DNA from: Mastigias papua
Taxonomy: Eukaryota > Cnidaria > Scyphozoa > Rhizostomeae > Mastigiidae
Direction of reading: 5' to 3'
NCBI GenBank assembly: GCA_964019165.1
Contig: OZ025271.1
Span: 3,496,501 to 3,560,500, forward strand
Length of the DNA stretch: 64,000 bases
Under the pieces are notes generated by a model. That model was not told where the DNA came from, did no database searches, and saw only the letters and a list, made by a program, of their open reading frames with translations. Position numbers and translations under genes: made by a program. Numbering within the stretch: the stretch's first letter is position 1; each line of letters starts with the position of its first letter. Of this stretch, positions 1 to 11,028 are shown in pieces.

Positions 1-2150
1 AGAAAAACTAACAAAAATCAGGAAATAACTACAAGGACGAAGAGTAGTCACAGTGACCAATCCACAGAGCAAGCCCCGAGATGTAACTTCGTGTGTTGAA
101 AGCAATGGATATTGCTTATACTAGGAAGTAAGACGACACTGAGAATTTCAACTTACCTGTACTGGTGTAACGTGAGATCGAATGTGATTGGTGGATTTCC
201 TAGTCCTTGGTTACGTGGTATCAACCGGCTTTCTCTGGAGAAGACTACTATGGTCTTCCACGTTACAAGTTAAGGGTAGAGTGCTTCTACCATAATATTT
301 CGTCAAATTGCTTAGCCATTCTATTTATTCTTCCTTGGAAGCTCTATATTTGAATAGTTTTTTCTATTTATTATTTATTTGAGCTCTGCATAACTTTGAC
401 TCATGCTCTGAAGGTCGACTGAGTTAGGCCATCTCCATGAACAGTAGATCATTTTGTAACCTTTCCAGTACCGTTTTATATCTAATACATTCATTCAGGC
501 ATTCATTTAGTGCATGTTCATTACTTTTTCTTCAGCAGCAACTTACTGTCATCATTCCCCGACACTAATACTAAACTAGACTTATGCGAACGTTTCTATT
601 CCGTCACAAATTCTTGCCCTTTGTTCAAACCAATTTACATACTATCCTACCATCAACACCTTCCCATACATATCCTAGCCCTTCCTCTCTAGAGCAGTAT
701 TGTTTACCTCATCCTTTCTAGGTAGGCCGGATATAAAAGTATATTTTTCACCAACAGGTATAAACTAGTTAGGTAGTATGGATTCCGACAGAGGAAAGGC
801 AAAAAACAAGCTACAAACGTCTCCAAGACTTAAAACAGTCGTACTACTGAAAAGTCAGTCAGTTTTGTGGATCGCACATGTAGTCTAGTCTCAATTTCGT
901 AAACAAAATACGAAGGTGGTACTCATTTTTCCACACATGAAACAGATGCTCCAGATCAGAAGGATACTAAAGGTAAATGACTTATCAAGTGAGCGAGTGA
1001 ATTGAATATAGCAGTACTTAATCCAGTGAAGTGTCGAATTTTGTAATCGGTCAAGCTTTTGTTTGTAAACATAGCTTTCTCAAATGTTCTGATGTTTTCA
1101 GATACGCTTGTTCAAGTTCTACTGCTACCTGGTTAAAATGATTTTTGTTTAAACTTAGTTATTTGATGTTCCCCTTCCCTATCTGGAGAGTCAAAACTTT
1201 CCATGTTGGTGGTTCATTCTTTATTACTGTTCAGGAATATGGGAAAAGGGGCTTAGCGGATCAAAGACCTCTGGAAACAGTGTTGATCCTCTTTTGCTTA
1301 CGTTCATCTATCACACTTCCACGACGATTTGGGATTGGTGTCGACCCGCTCCTTACTCTTTCTCCGCATGTCTCGATGGGCATAACTCTTGCCACAGAAA
1401 ACTGACCTTACAGACAATACCTACAACACTCTCAAGATGTGGAGGTTGGATTGAATCCCTCCCCGCGTACTCTCACTATCCACAACAGCTTCGTATGGAG
1501 ATCAGATGGATATTGGAAAATCATTCGGTAAATGTAGCTAAGTGATAAATTGCACTAAACACAGAACACGTTTTTGGCATTTTGTAACAACAATAAACAA
1601 GTTCCCAAAGTTGCTGTGATCTATAGCTAAGGGCAAGATATCCTGTATGCCTACGCTACTCAGATCGTGCAAATCAGCGTTCGTAGGCATTAAAAATAAA
1701 GAAATAACAAATCTAAATACCAAAAGGTGACTTCAAAACGACTATCAAAACAGATAAAATCAAATGTTGCTTCTGAGTTCACAAAATAGCTTGATAAAAG
1801 CGATCTTCCATAGACTTATAAACCGGAACGTCCACATACACAACATATCGCACTTGAATGTAGGTCGGTTGCTACCGCGTAACTAAGGACTGAGCTATTC
1901 GACCAAACACGTTCGATCTCACTTTACAGCCGTATAGAACGAAAGGGTATACTGTATGCCTATACGCTTGCAAAGTATTCAGTCTGCGGAGAGATCACTG
2001 TACCTATACGTTTAATTAAGAATAGTATCGGTTCATTCGAAGCATTCAGTTGTATATATATAATTTAGTGTAGCCCCCAGGATCATGGTGTTTGATACCG
2101 GTGGCAAACGTTGAACTATAAATGGGGATTTTCAGTAGCGCTTGACTGGG
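1..2150. other. Non-coding stretch, no gene seen
   Basis: I find no recognisable protein, RNA gene or element end here. The short open frames have no family resemblance. The only structured part is at about 490-715, a dispersed repeat listed separately. The composition is AT-rich like the rest of the window. Confidence 0.5.
490..715. repeat. Dispersed repeat, copy 1 (partner near 42915-43100)
   Basis: This stretch aligns by eye with about 42915-43100 in the same orientation. Both begin with CATTCATT blocks, share the run ACACTAA..CTAAACTA, then a CTATT..GTCA block, CTTGCCCTTT, and a pyrimidine-rich end around CTAGCC. The copies are clearly diverged and carry small indels, so the repeat is old. 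No coding potential is evident and the family is not identified. Confidence 0.45.
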
Positions 2151-2163
2151 AGGTTTGATAAGC

Positions 2164-2640
2164 CTAGAGGTTGTAACAGAGTGCTAACTGTATCAAAAAG
2201 ATACTTTTTTGTTCAACGTACCTAGGGCAGAGCAACAAAAAGTGTTCAGTATACTGAACTCCATAGTTGACCGGGTACATTGGGTATACTGTTTCTTTAA
2301 AATTGTGCTTAAATTTATGTAGATTTAGTTTACGTAGACCTATATCAAATTGTGTTAGAATTGCTAAGCCTTTTGGGTCGTGAATGCGGTAAACTGGATG
2401 GAGTGAGGGGCGAATGAGTGAGAGAATTTTCTTTTTGAAGCAGCCTAGAATTTGGGATTGCCTTACGTAAAGTTTATTCCATTCAGAAAGACAATTTGCA
2501 CTAAAGCTCGTCGTTCTTTCACGTATTTGCCCAATTATAGTTGGTCCAGGAAGGCATAATGTCGATTGTGGAAGAGTGGAATACATTGCCTTGTATACTC
2601 AGGTGCTAGGTTGTTCATAAATTTAAAAAAATAAAACGAG
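2164..2640 (-). pseudogene. LINE ORF2 C-terminal fragment (jockey superfamily)
   Basis: The reverse-strand frame of 140 codons resembles the region after the RT in jockey/CR1-type LINEs common in invertebrates. It holds a SEWNKL block, then FKKKILSLIRP, YRIHDPKGL, and a terminal zinc-binding-like segment ending YTEHFLLLCPRY. The first cysteines of that knuckle are replaced (PMYPVNYG). A further piece upstream in another frame (about 2590-2640, IPLFHNRHY) suggests a frameshift. RT and endonuclease are absent, so this is a 5'-truncated, dead copy. Assignment to the jockey superfamily is by motif recall; the clade is not certain. Confidence 0.6.
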
Positions 2641-2943
2641 ACGCCAACTCGGAACAATACAAACCATGGGATCTGGAAACAGGATTTCTTTGGTAGATGG
2701 ATCTAGCATTGATCCTGAATATGAGGAGTAGACCTATGAAGAAATAGTTCAATATTTATTAATTACTTAGGTAGCAGTGTCTACGATCATGGCAAACAAA
2801 TCGAAATTTCTTTTCCCTGCTGAGAACAGGAAAACGTAGATACTTGCGAAATTCCAAATCCGCAAGGAATTAGAGAAAGACTCCCTCGTGATGGGTGGTA
2901 AGCGATTCGCGGGGGCGTACCGGAAGTTTGGGTAAATCGCTCT

Positions 2944-4144
2944 TTGCACTCCGTTGTCACATGCCTTCTAAAATGCACGAATGACTGGCATGTCAACATT
3001 GACAAAGGGAAATTTACAGCTATGATCTTCATTGACCTCAAGAAAACCTTTGATACCGTTGATCATGGAATTCTTTTAGATAAGATGAAATTCTATGGTA
3101 TCAGTGGCATTGAACACGATTGGTTTCGATCATATTTGAATAACAGAAAGCAGTTTTGCAAAGTAAATGGCGTCTCTTCTGACATCAAAGATATCGATAT
3201 TGGAGTGCCGCAAGGGTCTTGTTTGGGACCACTTCTTTTTCTGTTTTATATTAATGATCTTCCCTTTGCATTAAAAAAAGGCTGAGACAAACATGTATGC
3301 TGATGATACCATGATTTCATATTCCTCCAAAACTTTGGATAAATTGCACATGGTGTTAAACGCTGAACTTGTTGTTATCGAGAAAAGGTTTCAAGGTAAC
3401 AAGCTATCATTGAACGTGGACAAAGCACAGGCTATGATAGTTGGCTCTATGCAAAATGTAAATAAAATGGTGGTGCAGCCTACTTTGTTGCCGGTGTTTC
3501 ACGTAGGTGGTACTGATATTGACTTAGTGAACAAAGTAAAATACCTTGGCCTCCATATTGACAACAGTCTAACGTGGACGTGCCAAATTGAGAATATAAA
3601 AGGGAAAGTTTCTCGTGCAATAGGCCTTTAAAAATATTGTAAAAACTTTGTATCAATGGAAACCTTGAAGGAAATTTATCGTAGCATTGTAGAACCACAT
3701 CTAAACTATTGCTGCTCCGTTTGGGGCAGTAGTGGTATTACGAGAATTGACTCTCTACAAAAGCTGCAAAACAGGGCTGCTCGAATCGTTACGGGTAGCT
3801 CTTATGACGCACCTTCTGAGCCCTTACGCAAAGATATTGGCTGGCTGTCCGTTAAAGACATGATTGTGAAAGAGACATCTACAATGATGTATAAATCTCT
3901 AAACGATCTTGCACCAAAGTACCTTGGTGATCTATTAGTTAGGCTATCTGATTTCCACATACTAGAGCTAAGAAACACTAAAAGTAATCTTGCAGTACCG
4001 TTAATGCGAACAGTAAGTGGCCAAAAGGCATTCTCTTACCGTGGTACAAAAGTGTGGAACAAGCTTAACAACATTGTCAAAGAGGCCCCCTCGGTTTACT
4101 CTTTTAAATCAAGGTTGAGACAGTTAAGGTACGAAAATCTTTAA
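2944..4144 (+). pseudogene. CR1-type LINE reverse transcriptase fragment
   Basis: Three consecutive frames give a non-LTR RT running from just before the FIDLKKTFDTVDH block through GVPQGSCLGPLLF, the catalytic MYADD, the KVKYLGLHID thumb block, and the C-terminal LQKLQNRAARIVTG to KVWNKL region. It is colinear with the second half of the CR1 ORF2 at 20.1-22.9 kb. There is a frameshift at about 3286-3292, just before the YADD box, and an in-frame TAA at 3629-3631 in the GLLK position. The apparent first methionine is a TTG codon, so the true 5' boundary is a truncation rather than a start. No endonuclease is attached. Confidence 0.88.
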
Positions 4145-4225
4145 TTTTGTAGTTGCTTATTGTCGTCAGTTGTATATATTTTTATCTAACTTATTTGTAA
4201 TAGTTTATTAGGTACTTTAATTTTA

Positions 4226-4272
4226 ACAGGGCCAAATTGTAAAACAATATACTTATTGAATTTGTACCCTGT
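4226..4272 (+). other. Predicted stem-loop in LINE 3' UTR
   Basis: ACAGGG at 4226 pairs with CCCTGT ending at 4272, and an inner CAAATT pairs with the ATTTG side. It sits about 80 bases after the stop of the 2944-4144 fragment, the same place as the hairpins at 6345-6387 and 23018-23062. After it come loose repeats of the TGAAATATG type. By analogy it is the 3' recognition structure of that LINE copy; this is an inference. Confidence 0.45.
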
Positions 4273-4593
4273 ATAAATATGTTTGAAATATGAAAATATG
4301 CAATATGAAAAACTTGCAAGAGCTGGAAGGCGATTTTAAGTTGTTGCCTACCGATCTCTGAAAAAGCAGGAGATAAACCAAAACTCAGTATTAGGCGAAT
4401 GTTTGGTAAGTCGGGGGAAGGTGAGGAAACCAAGTTTTGTTTCCGTGGGGTAAGAAATTCCAGAGATATGAGCTGATTTGTCCACACCAAAATTGCCGAA
4501 AATGGCTGAATCAGCGGTTTTTGGCGAGTCGAGGCTGGAAAGCTATGATATGGTGTCAGCGACGTAAAATTTATTGGAGATTCTTATTTGTGA

Positions 4594-4990
4594 CTAATCA
4601 ATGAACCAACTAAGGTGACTCCCAGTAGCTCTACAATTATAGATCATATAGCTACAAGTTCTGCTAGCAATATTGTACAGGCAGGTGTTGTCGAGACTTC
4701 AATGAGTGATCACTTTATGGTGTTTTGTGAGCTAAAATTTTGTGGAGCGCAAATGAAAGACCATAAAGTTATCAAAACTCACTCAATGAAAACATTCAAT
4801 GACGGGGCATTCCAGACTGATGTTGCTAGCATCTGCTGGGAACAAATTGTAAGTAGATCTAACGATTTAGAAATGCTTGTACAAGAATGGACTAATATCT
4901 TTTCTTATCTTGTTGAGAACACGCCCCCCCCCCCCTGAAAACCATTCGTGTTGCTGAAATATACTGCCATGGATAAACAATGATCTTAAA
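4594..4990 (+). pseudogene. CR1-type LINE endonuclease C-terminal fragment
   Basis: The frame contains NEPTKVTP, STIIDHIA and the catalytic MSDHFMVF block of an APE-type endonuclease, then the spacer towards the RT. It matches the CR1 copy at about 20.59-20.96 kb residue for residue in many places. A run of cytosines at 4923-4935 shifts the frame: the expected PVQKMRV segment reappears as PLKTIRV one frame over, and a second 1-base slip occurs at YC(P)WINNDLK near 4970. The homology ends at about 4990. This is a separate truncated copy of the family that also left 2944-4144. Confidence 0.8.
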
Positions 4991-5840
4991 GTGCAAGTGA
5001 CACTATTTTTAAGAGAGCTACTTTTTTGCATCGAAAGGAAGAATATAGTGTCTTGAACTGTGCCACATGGTTTTGGTGGTTCTAAAATATCATTAAGCGG
5101 AGAAAACGCACGCTTTATTGTCGACCAACAGCAGCCATTAGTATCCCTTCATCAGTGATGACTGACGTCACAGTGAGAACTCGTTGGCGAGGTCCAGTGG
5201 CAAGGCTCATTTGGAAGCGGATCTTAGGAGTACGCACACCACCAAATGTTGATAAACTATATATCAGTCGATAGGTTTCACCCTCCCAAGTAAGAATCTG
5301 TAATAATATTTGCAGAATAATGCCGCATTTAGAAGTTATGATCTTTTTCATAGTAGGGCCTAGCACACGTTTCCGATAATGTTAAATACATTGGAAGTGA
5401 AATTCCTACATAATGTATATACCATATGAAAGCAATCATCAGTATATCCAGAGTATGCAATAAAATCTGCCACTTTTAGGGTAGGGGTTGGGTGGAGGTT
5501 ACACAGAATTAATCACTCCCCCAGATCACTGCCTCCACCATGTCACTACAGGTATGTTTACGCTGTCTTGTACATAAACCATAAAGGGGCAGTAGTAGCA
5601 GTCCTTCTTATTGCCAACAGAAAAGCCAAAGAATAAGTATTGTGCAATTTGTAAACATCAGCTCTATCTAAGTGGTGGAATATGCCCTTTCATCAGACAT
5701 GAACTCTTTCCATACTCACAGATGTTTACCTTCGCTGGCAACGTTTTGAGAAATCACTGTAGGCATCTTTCGACATCTGTGTTTACCCCCTAAATTTAGC
5801 TGTGCTCGACACTAGTTACATTCTGACTATGAAGCTAAAG
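4991..5840. other. Non-coding spacer, no gene seen
   Basis: No convincing coding region. The open frames at 5115-5366 (-) and 5611-5793 (+) show no family motifs. A perfect TGACGTCA octamer (CRE-like) lies near 5163, but with no gene beside it I give it no role. Confidence 0.5.
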
Positions 5841-5846
5841 CGTTAA

Positions 5847-6167
5847 GTGACAGAACTAGAAAACAGGGCTGCTAGATTAATTACTGGTAGTCGTTTTGAT
5901 GACCCAGCTGTGCCCCTTACTGATGGTCTAGGTTGGCAAACAATTGAGGAAATGATTGGTTCTGAGACTAATACTATGGTATTTAAGGTACTAACTGATC
6001 ATGCTCCACAATATCTGACTGAACTTTTCTCGCGAAACTCGCAAAGCTCTATTCACAACTTGCGAAATACTTCAAATGACCTAAAGTTGCCACTAATGAA
6101 AACTGCAAGCTGGTCAAAGATGCTGTTCATCCAGAGGTGCAAAATATTGGAACAGTCTCTCAGTTGA
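5847..6167 (+). pseudogene. CR1-type LINE ORF2 C-terminus
   Basis: The frame opens with LENRAARLITGSRFDDP, then GLGWQTIEEM, a FKVL..HAPQYL block and LRNTSNDLKLPLMKT, the same C-terminal region as the CR1 copies at 3.7-4.1 kb and 22.5-22.9 kb. Near 6130 the frame slips: the expected FRGAKYWNSL segment continues in another frame. The copy starts after the RT core, so it is strongly 5'-truncated. It keeps the 3' UTR, the stem-loop (6345-6387) and the pentamer tail. Confidence 0.82.
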
Positions 6168-6344
6168 GTCTAAACAAGCCTCTATTTAGAAAACATTATG
6201 GCTTATATTCTATATAAATCTGGACATTTTTAGCATTAAATTTTATTTCAGATTAGTTTAATTTTGATTTAGATTTTAATAAATTTTAATTGTAATTGTG
6301 TATTTTAAGTATTATGTTATATAAATTGTAAACCTTCTCTAAGG

Positions 6345-6387
6345 GGAGGGTCTCTTGAAAATCAGCTTTGCTGAAGAGCTACCCTCC
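6345..6387 (+). other. Conserved 3' UTR stem-loop of CR1 family
   Basis: GGAGGGT (6345-6351) pairs with ACCCTCC (6381-6387). Inside, CTCTT pairs with AAGAG and TCAGC pairs with GCTGA around a TTT loop, with an unpaired GAAAA between stems. The hairpin at 23018-23062 has the same plan, with base changes on both sides of the CTCTT/AAGAG stem (CCCTT/AAGGG there) that keep pairing. Stem-loops recognised by the RT near the LINE 3' end are known for L2/CR1/RTE-type elements, so this is probably the template recognition site. Confidence 0.7.
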
Positions 6388-6390
6388 TAT

Positions 6391-6428
6391 AAAAAATTGA
6401 AATGAAATGAAATGAAATGAAATGAAGT
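6391..6428 (+). repeat. CR1 3' tail, (AAATG)n
   Basis: Tandem AAATG pentamers directly follow the stem-loop and end the element. The same pentamer ends the CR1 at 23109. CR1/L2-type LINEs characteristically end in short tandem repeats rather than poly(A), which fits. Confidence 0.8.
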
Positions 6429-8130
6429 GATACGTTTGCAGGGGTACTGCAGTCGGGTGTAGTAGTTTTCTTGGCAAAAAACTGTGGGGTAGTGAGTGTT
6501 GGTCCATGCAAAAACGTTTTTTGCTCTTAACTTTTGAACCGGAAATGCTAGCGAACTCAAACCAACTGGAGAGGAAAGAAGTCTATGGGGGCTTTCAATT
6601 AATGGGTGTTTTGAGAAGATCACATGTGTCACTTACGTCACAGTGACGTTAGAAAAGTCAAAAACGTGCACTACTTTGTGGCGTGCCCTTCCACCTCAAC
6701 CGTAAAAGGCATAAACCTTCAAATGTGATGGTGTTAATGTGCTGAGAAGGAATTTACGACTTCATTCTTGGTTTAGGATTTATGGGCAAAAAGCCAAAAA
6801 AGTAGGCCTAAAGTGAGGGCAAAAAAGTTTCATTTCAAAATGAGATGAAAACTATAGGATATGGTAATAGACGAGTGGGGTGAAAACGAAACGGCATTAT
6901 ATTGGCTATACGTTGGTGCATCCCTATTTGGATTTGGGTGTGGCTATGACGTACCAGTGACATCACAGAAAGGTTACCATCTCAAAATTTTGACCTCTAT
7001 ATCTGTTTCCTGGAACTGATGAATCGGAATGTGACATTGGTTTCTTACAGATCTATCCTTCGTCCACAAATATTTCTAATTAATGTTTATATTTTGACTG
7101 GAATTTTCTTTCATTATTGCCAACAAAATATAGTGCCATATTTTTCATATTTCGTCCCACGCTCCTAAGTGTGTGCTACATCCTGGTGGGTCCCATTTCA
7201 AAAGTTATTCCATTGTCTGGCGTCAGTTTGTGTGAAAGTTCCAAGAAATTGTCTCAGTATAATTAATTGTCTAACGTCAACATCGTCACCGTCTATGATA
7301 TCTATTATCTGATTGCATGATGTAGTAGAACATTATGTTCTGCATCTATTGATGTATAATCTGTCAAGCTTTGATAATGTTTAGGGTTTTTCGAGGGGCT
7401 TCTCGAAACCTATTTTTGTCACGTCCTCTTTTAGGTTCTGCTTAGGAGAGGGCATTCCCTTTCTATTGTTCTCAGTAAGGTCGCGTGACTTTGTGGTCTC
7501 TGATCTTGCTCGCTTCAGCCAGCTTCGCTGTGTAGTGTATTAGCAGAGGATTTTACTGTTTTGGAAGGCAGAAATCTGCCAATTTTACTCAGTGTAATGA
7601 CTATGACTGGTGTTAAAGGATCGTCTATGATAAAAGGAGATTCACTGTGAGTAGAGTTGATGATTTCATAAGTTGTTGACACCAGTATCGGTGAGATTTT
7701 TATGGTGGCCGAGACCCGCCATTATATTTCAAAACCGTTTTTTAATCAAAAGCAAACAACTTTAATTTAAATTAAGATTGAAAAGTAATTTCATACTATC
7801 GATTGACAAATTTTATTATACAATTACAATCAATGTAACTAAAAGTGAAGTTAAATTCAATTTGACTTCTCCTTTCCTCGACTTAGCCGAGAATACAACA
7901 ACAATGAATGTAACTTAAAGTGAAATTGAATTCAATTTGGTTTCTGTTTTCCTCGGCGTAGCCGAGAAGCGCCATTTCCATACAAAGCAACTATCAAGAT
8001 CGAGAACCACCAACTCTGTATGAAAACGAGGCTGCATTTATTTTTGTGGTATATTAGAACGCCACATGAGTTGGTTTAAAAGTTCGGGATATGCGAAATT
8101 AGTGACAGTTGTGCTTGAGGTGTTAGCTTA
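6429..8130. other. Non-coding stretch with a short tandem duplication
   Basis: No coding signal is recognised. The notable structure is an imperfect duplication at about 7830-7970 (separate entry). Several short GTCAC/GTGAC palindromic pieces near 5160, 6640 and 6950 recur around a CACAGTGA core, but no function is evident. Confidence 0.45.
7830..7970. repeat. Imperfect ~70-bp tandem duplication with small palindromes
   Basis: Two units of about 70 bases follow one another. Each reads roughly AATGTAACT, AAAGTGAA, TTCAATTTG, a TTCCTCG block and a terminal palindrome (CTCGACTTAGCCGAG in the first, CTCGGCGTAGCCGAG in the second). The second unit has the more perfect hairpin. It could be a remnant of a small element end; no coding role is seen. 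Confidence 0.5.
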
Positions 8131-8139
8131 AAAAGTCAC

Positions 8140-9525
8140 TATGTTGTCACCCAGAAATGATCAGCAAGCTAAATGGAGGAAATTCATTCAAGATATGAAA
8201 GAAAAGAGAACTAGAAAGGCAGTGAACACGCCAGAGAATCAGAAAATAAATAATCTACTACAAACAGGAAGGAAATAACTGTAGAATTGTTGGTAAGTGA
8301 AGAAACAGGGAAAGCACAAAAGTTTGAAAGAAGAGGCCCACAACAGTTTCTAGCATTTCCCTTTGAAAATGTAACTATCTCAAACATTGTTGATGCCTGC
8401 AATGTGCACTTCAAAGACAACTAATGGGGATGACATGCGATGTTTTCGCTGGAGAACGTGGCCAAAGCTGCAGGCGAGTGGACCAGCTCCCGAATCTCAA
8501 GGTTATCCACATCAGATTTTTACTTTGAGAGAAACACAGTGCTTTCCTTTTAGGCCTTTGTGATGGCATAATTGATTCTGGTGGTTCCCAAAGTGACAGT
8601 AGCAGCATTGCCTCACTTGAATGTAGCATGTCAGCCCGTATTGGTCCTTCCAAGTCAATTGCTCTTGTTCCAAGGAAACGCAAAGCTGACAATTCCCTAA
8701 CAATGCCATACCCCAAAAGTCTCTCTGTCACTCAAATGTTAAAACTGGGCAAAGCAATTTCCAGAACAACACAACCGCGAACTACCATTGCCATAGTTTA
8801 TGGCTTAGTCTTCAACAACATTGGTTAATTTTGAAATCCAAGAAAAGGAGCTTGGCAGAGAAGTATTCAGATGTGCTTTCAAAGGTATTTGCAAATCTCC
8901 ACCATATAAAGACAAGGAGTTTGTAGTAAAATATTACCTTCCAGATACCATTGACATGATCAGTCAAGTAAATGATACAGTGGAAGGCCATGCATAAAAA
9001 CTCATTCAAATGCATACCTTGGCCAAAAACTTTGCTGAACAGATAATTGTAGAGGTCAAGAAAGCAGGAAATGAGACAGAATTTTGCCAGCCATTTAGAT
9101 TTGTTGAGGTTTTTATAGTTATTATTAATTCTCCTTGTCACTCATATTGTCAGTCCTTGTCAGTCACTTTTATAGTTATTATTAATTCCACTAATGAAGT
9201 TGTTACTATTGAAGAATTTACTGAAGGACAGTTTGTGAAGTATATAAATTACAATATTTCAATAGTCAATATACCACAATCTGAGCTGCAAGAAAAAGCA
9301 GAATGCCTTGTTCGTTTCTCCTACAACAAATCCTTAGAAAAACTAATGGTTGTTGACTTTTAGGGGTCTGGATATAACCTTACAGACCCAGAAATTGCAA
9401 CAATTGTTGGATCTTTCGATGAAAAAAATGAGCTCCTGTTTTGTGTTGGCAATCTATCTATGACTGCCTGTTAAACATATTTTGCTGGCAACTCATGCAT
9501 TGCTTTTTGTGATCTTTTGGACTTA
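8140..9525 (+). pseudogene. Alpha-kinase (MHCK/EF2K-type) pseudogene
   Basis: Broken frames in one orientation spell an alpha-kinase. An N-terminal region with FPFENVTISNIV, CDVFAGERGQSC and LKVIHIRF (8350-8520) is followed by YPKSLSVTQMLKLGKAI (8710-8760). The catalytic domain has the FEIQEKELGREVFRCAFKG strand pair, FVVKYYLP with the ATP-binding lysine (about 8930), EEFTEGQFVKY (about 9215), LMVVDF.GSGYNLTDPEI (9340-9395) and a GNLSM....FAGNSC tail. Lesions include stops near 8826, 8992, 9361 (where an active kinase usually has Q) and 9471, frameshifts, and an internal duplication of TTTTATAGTTATTATTAATT near 9111 and 9168. No introns are apparent over 1.4 kb, so it could be a retrocopy or a single-exon gene. 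Confidence 0.75.
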
Positions 9526-9575
9526 CGCATATGAAACAAAGCAAGGTGCTGATAGTATTAAATGTAGTAATTATT

Positions 9576-10953
9576 TTACCATGCAGAGTACTTTATCAAC
9601 AGATATGCCTGGACAAAGTCATCAGGCTTTACTTTTTCAGGCTCTGGTATGATGGCCTCTAGCTTATCACGAATGTCACGTGAAATATAATCTATGGGAG
9701 CATTCAGAACCCCAGCCAATTCTCCAGCTGTGCATCGATCTTTTTCGTCTATTGTAAAACCAATCAATGGGAAAGATCCGGTATTGATTGGTTGAAAAAT
9801 TACATGGAAAGGCAAGTGCTAAGCACTTCCTAGCTGCAAAAATGTTATGAGCAGTGTAATGGGCAGAAATAACAATAAAGCAACATTATACCCAAAATTT
9901 CACATTATAGTTAATCCAAATTTCTAGCTTACTAACCAAACAAACCAACATTGGCTTTCACACATGGTTATCATAGCGGTATGTAATGATTTATAACATA
10001 CATAATAGAGTTTAGTTTATTTGATCTGCAGTTATCTGTTTATGTAGAAAATGATTTGATGCAGTGTTACCTTAGCATCTAGCTTTACAGATATACTATT
10101 TCAGAGATTTTTGTAGCTATCAGCTAAAAGACAATACTGCAATTGAGAATATCAGGCAATTATAACCTAGATTTTCATGTTATATCTATCTGGAAATGCA
10201 AATATGTGATAAGGAATCCCATCAGCCATAAGAGTATGCTTATGGACTCGAATTCTATATTGATATTCAATCGTTCCATATTGTTTCAAGGACTCATCTA
10301 GCTGTTGCTGCATTAAAGGAATCATGATAAATGCCAGAATAGATCTACAAAAAGACAATAGGGTGACATAGAAAGGAGTAATACTTTCTGTATCCACGTT
10401 GATCTTCTACAGAACATTGAAGAACATTTATACTTTGTGTAATGCATTTTGAAGTGTCTTGGCTTTCTGTTTGTTATTGCTGAGAATACGTACAAGAGAG
10501 CATAGCAAAAACAATACATGAACCATGTATAGTTTCATAATTGTAGTGTACATGAAATTAGATACCTGTCAAATTCATCATATGGAATATAATGACATTG
10601 GTCCTTCAACCATCGGTAAAACCTTGCTTTAAAAACAGTTCAAGTCTGTCGTATAATTCTTTCCACCACCTTTCTATCTGCAAATTACAAGGTGGTAAAA
10701 ATCCACTTGTTCATGCCTATGTAGTTTATTTCATCACAAATTGTGCATTATAGTACTAAACAGTATCATTTTGCTAATTGCATATTTTAACCTGGTTAGA
10801 TGGTGAAGGTCCATATATTACAGAATCTGTTGGATTTCCCAGGTCACCTTGAAGACTTCTAAGGTAGCTATGCATTGCACTCATAGTCATAGCTTCAGTT
10901 GCTTTGTCTATGCGTATATAGCTTGGCACTATCTTGGTCTCCATCAAACTCTC
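9576..10953 (-). pseudogene. Integrase-core-domain protein, spliced, frameshifted
   Basis: Read on the minus strand there are four colinear exon candidates. Exon 10792-10953 (54 codons) has an integrase-like RID.ATEA strand and ends YGPSPSNQ at a GT donor. Exon 10566-10677 opens after TTTGCAG with IERWWKELYDRLELFLK, the hallmark of a metazoan family annotated as integrase core domain protein. Exon 10167-10344 follows TTTTTGTAG with ILAFIMIPLMQQQLDE, RIRVHKHTLMADGIPYHIF and FPDRY. A last exon, about 9576-9833, would hold the C-terminus. Exon 2 is 112 nt where 3n+2 is needed, and the frame indeed slips near 10610 (GFTDG to LKDQC). Such proteins derive from transposon integrases. Splice sites are canonical, so this was a gene and not a retrocopy; it now looks dead or the assembly has an indel. 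Confidence 0.68.
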
Positions 10954-11028
10954 CTGATACCATTATCCAATTAATGCTGGATTCGAATTGGTAGTCCGTC
11001 CTGCCAGCAGTATCTATACATTCATATA

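Noticed and set aside
2666..2936. A plus-strand frame with GSSIDPEYEE, then ILAKFQIRKELEKDSLVMGG and RFAGAYRKFG that looks protein-like.
   Set aside because: It contains at least four in-frame stops in 270 bases and no family I can name, so it is not listed as a gene fragment.
5160..5170. Perfect TGACGTCA site.
   Set aside because: A single octamer without a nearby gene or promoter context has no interpretable role.
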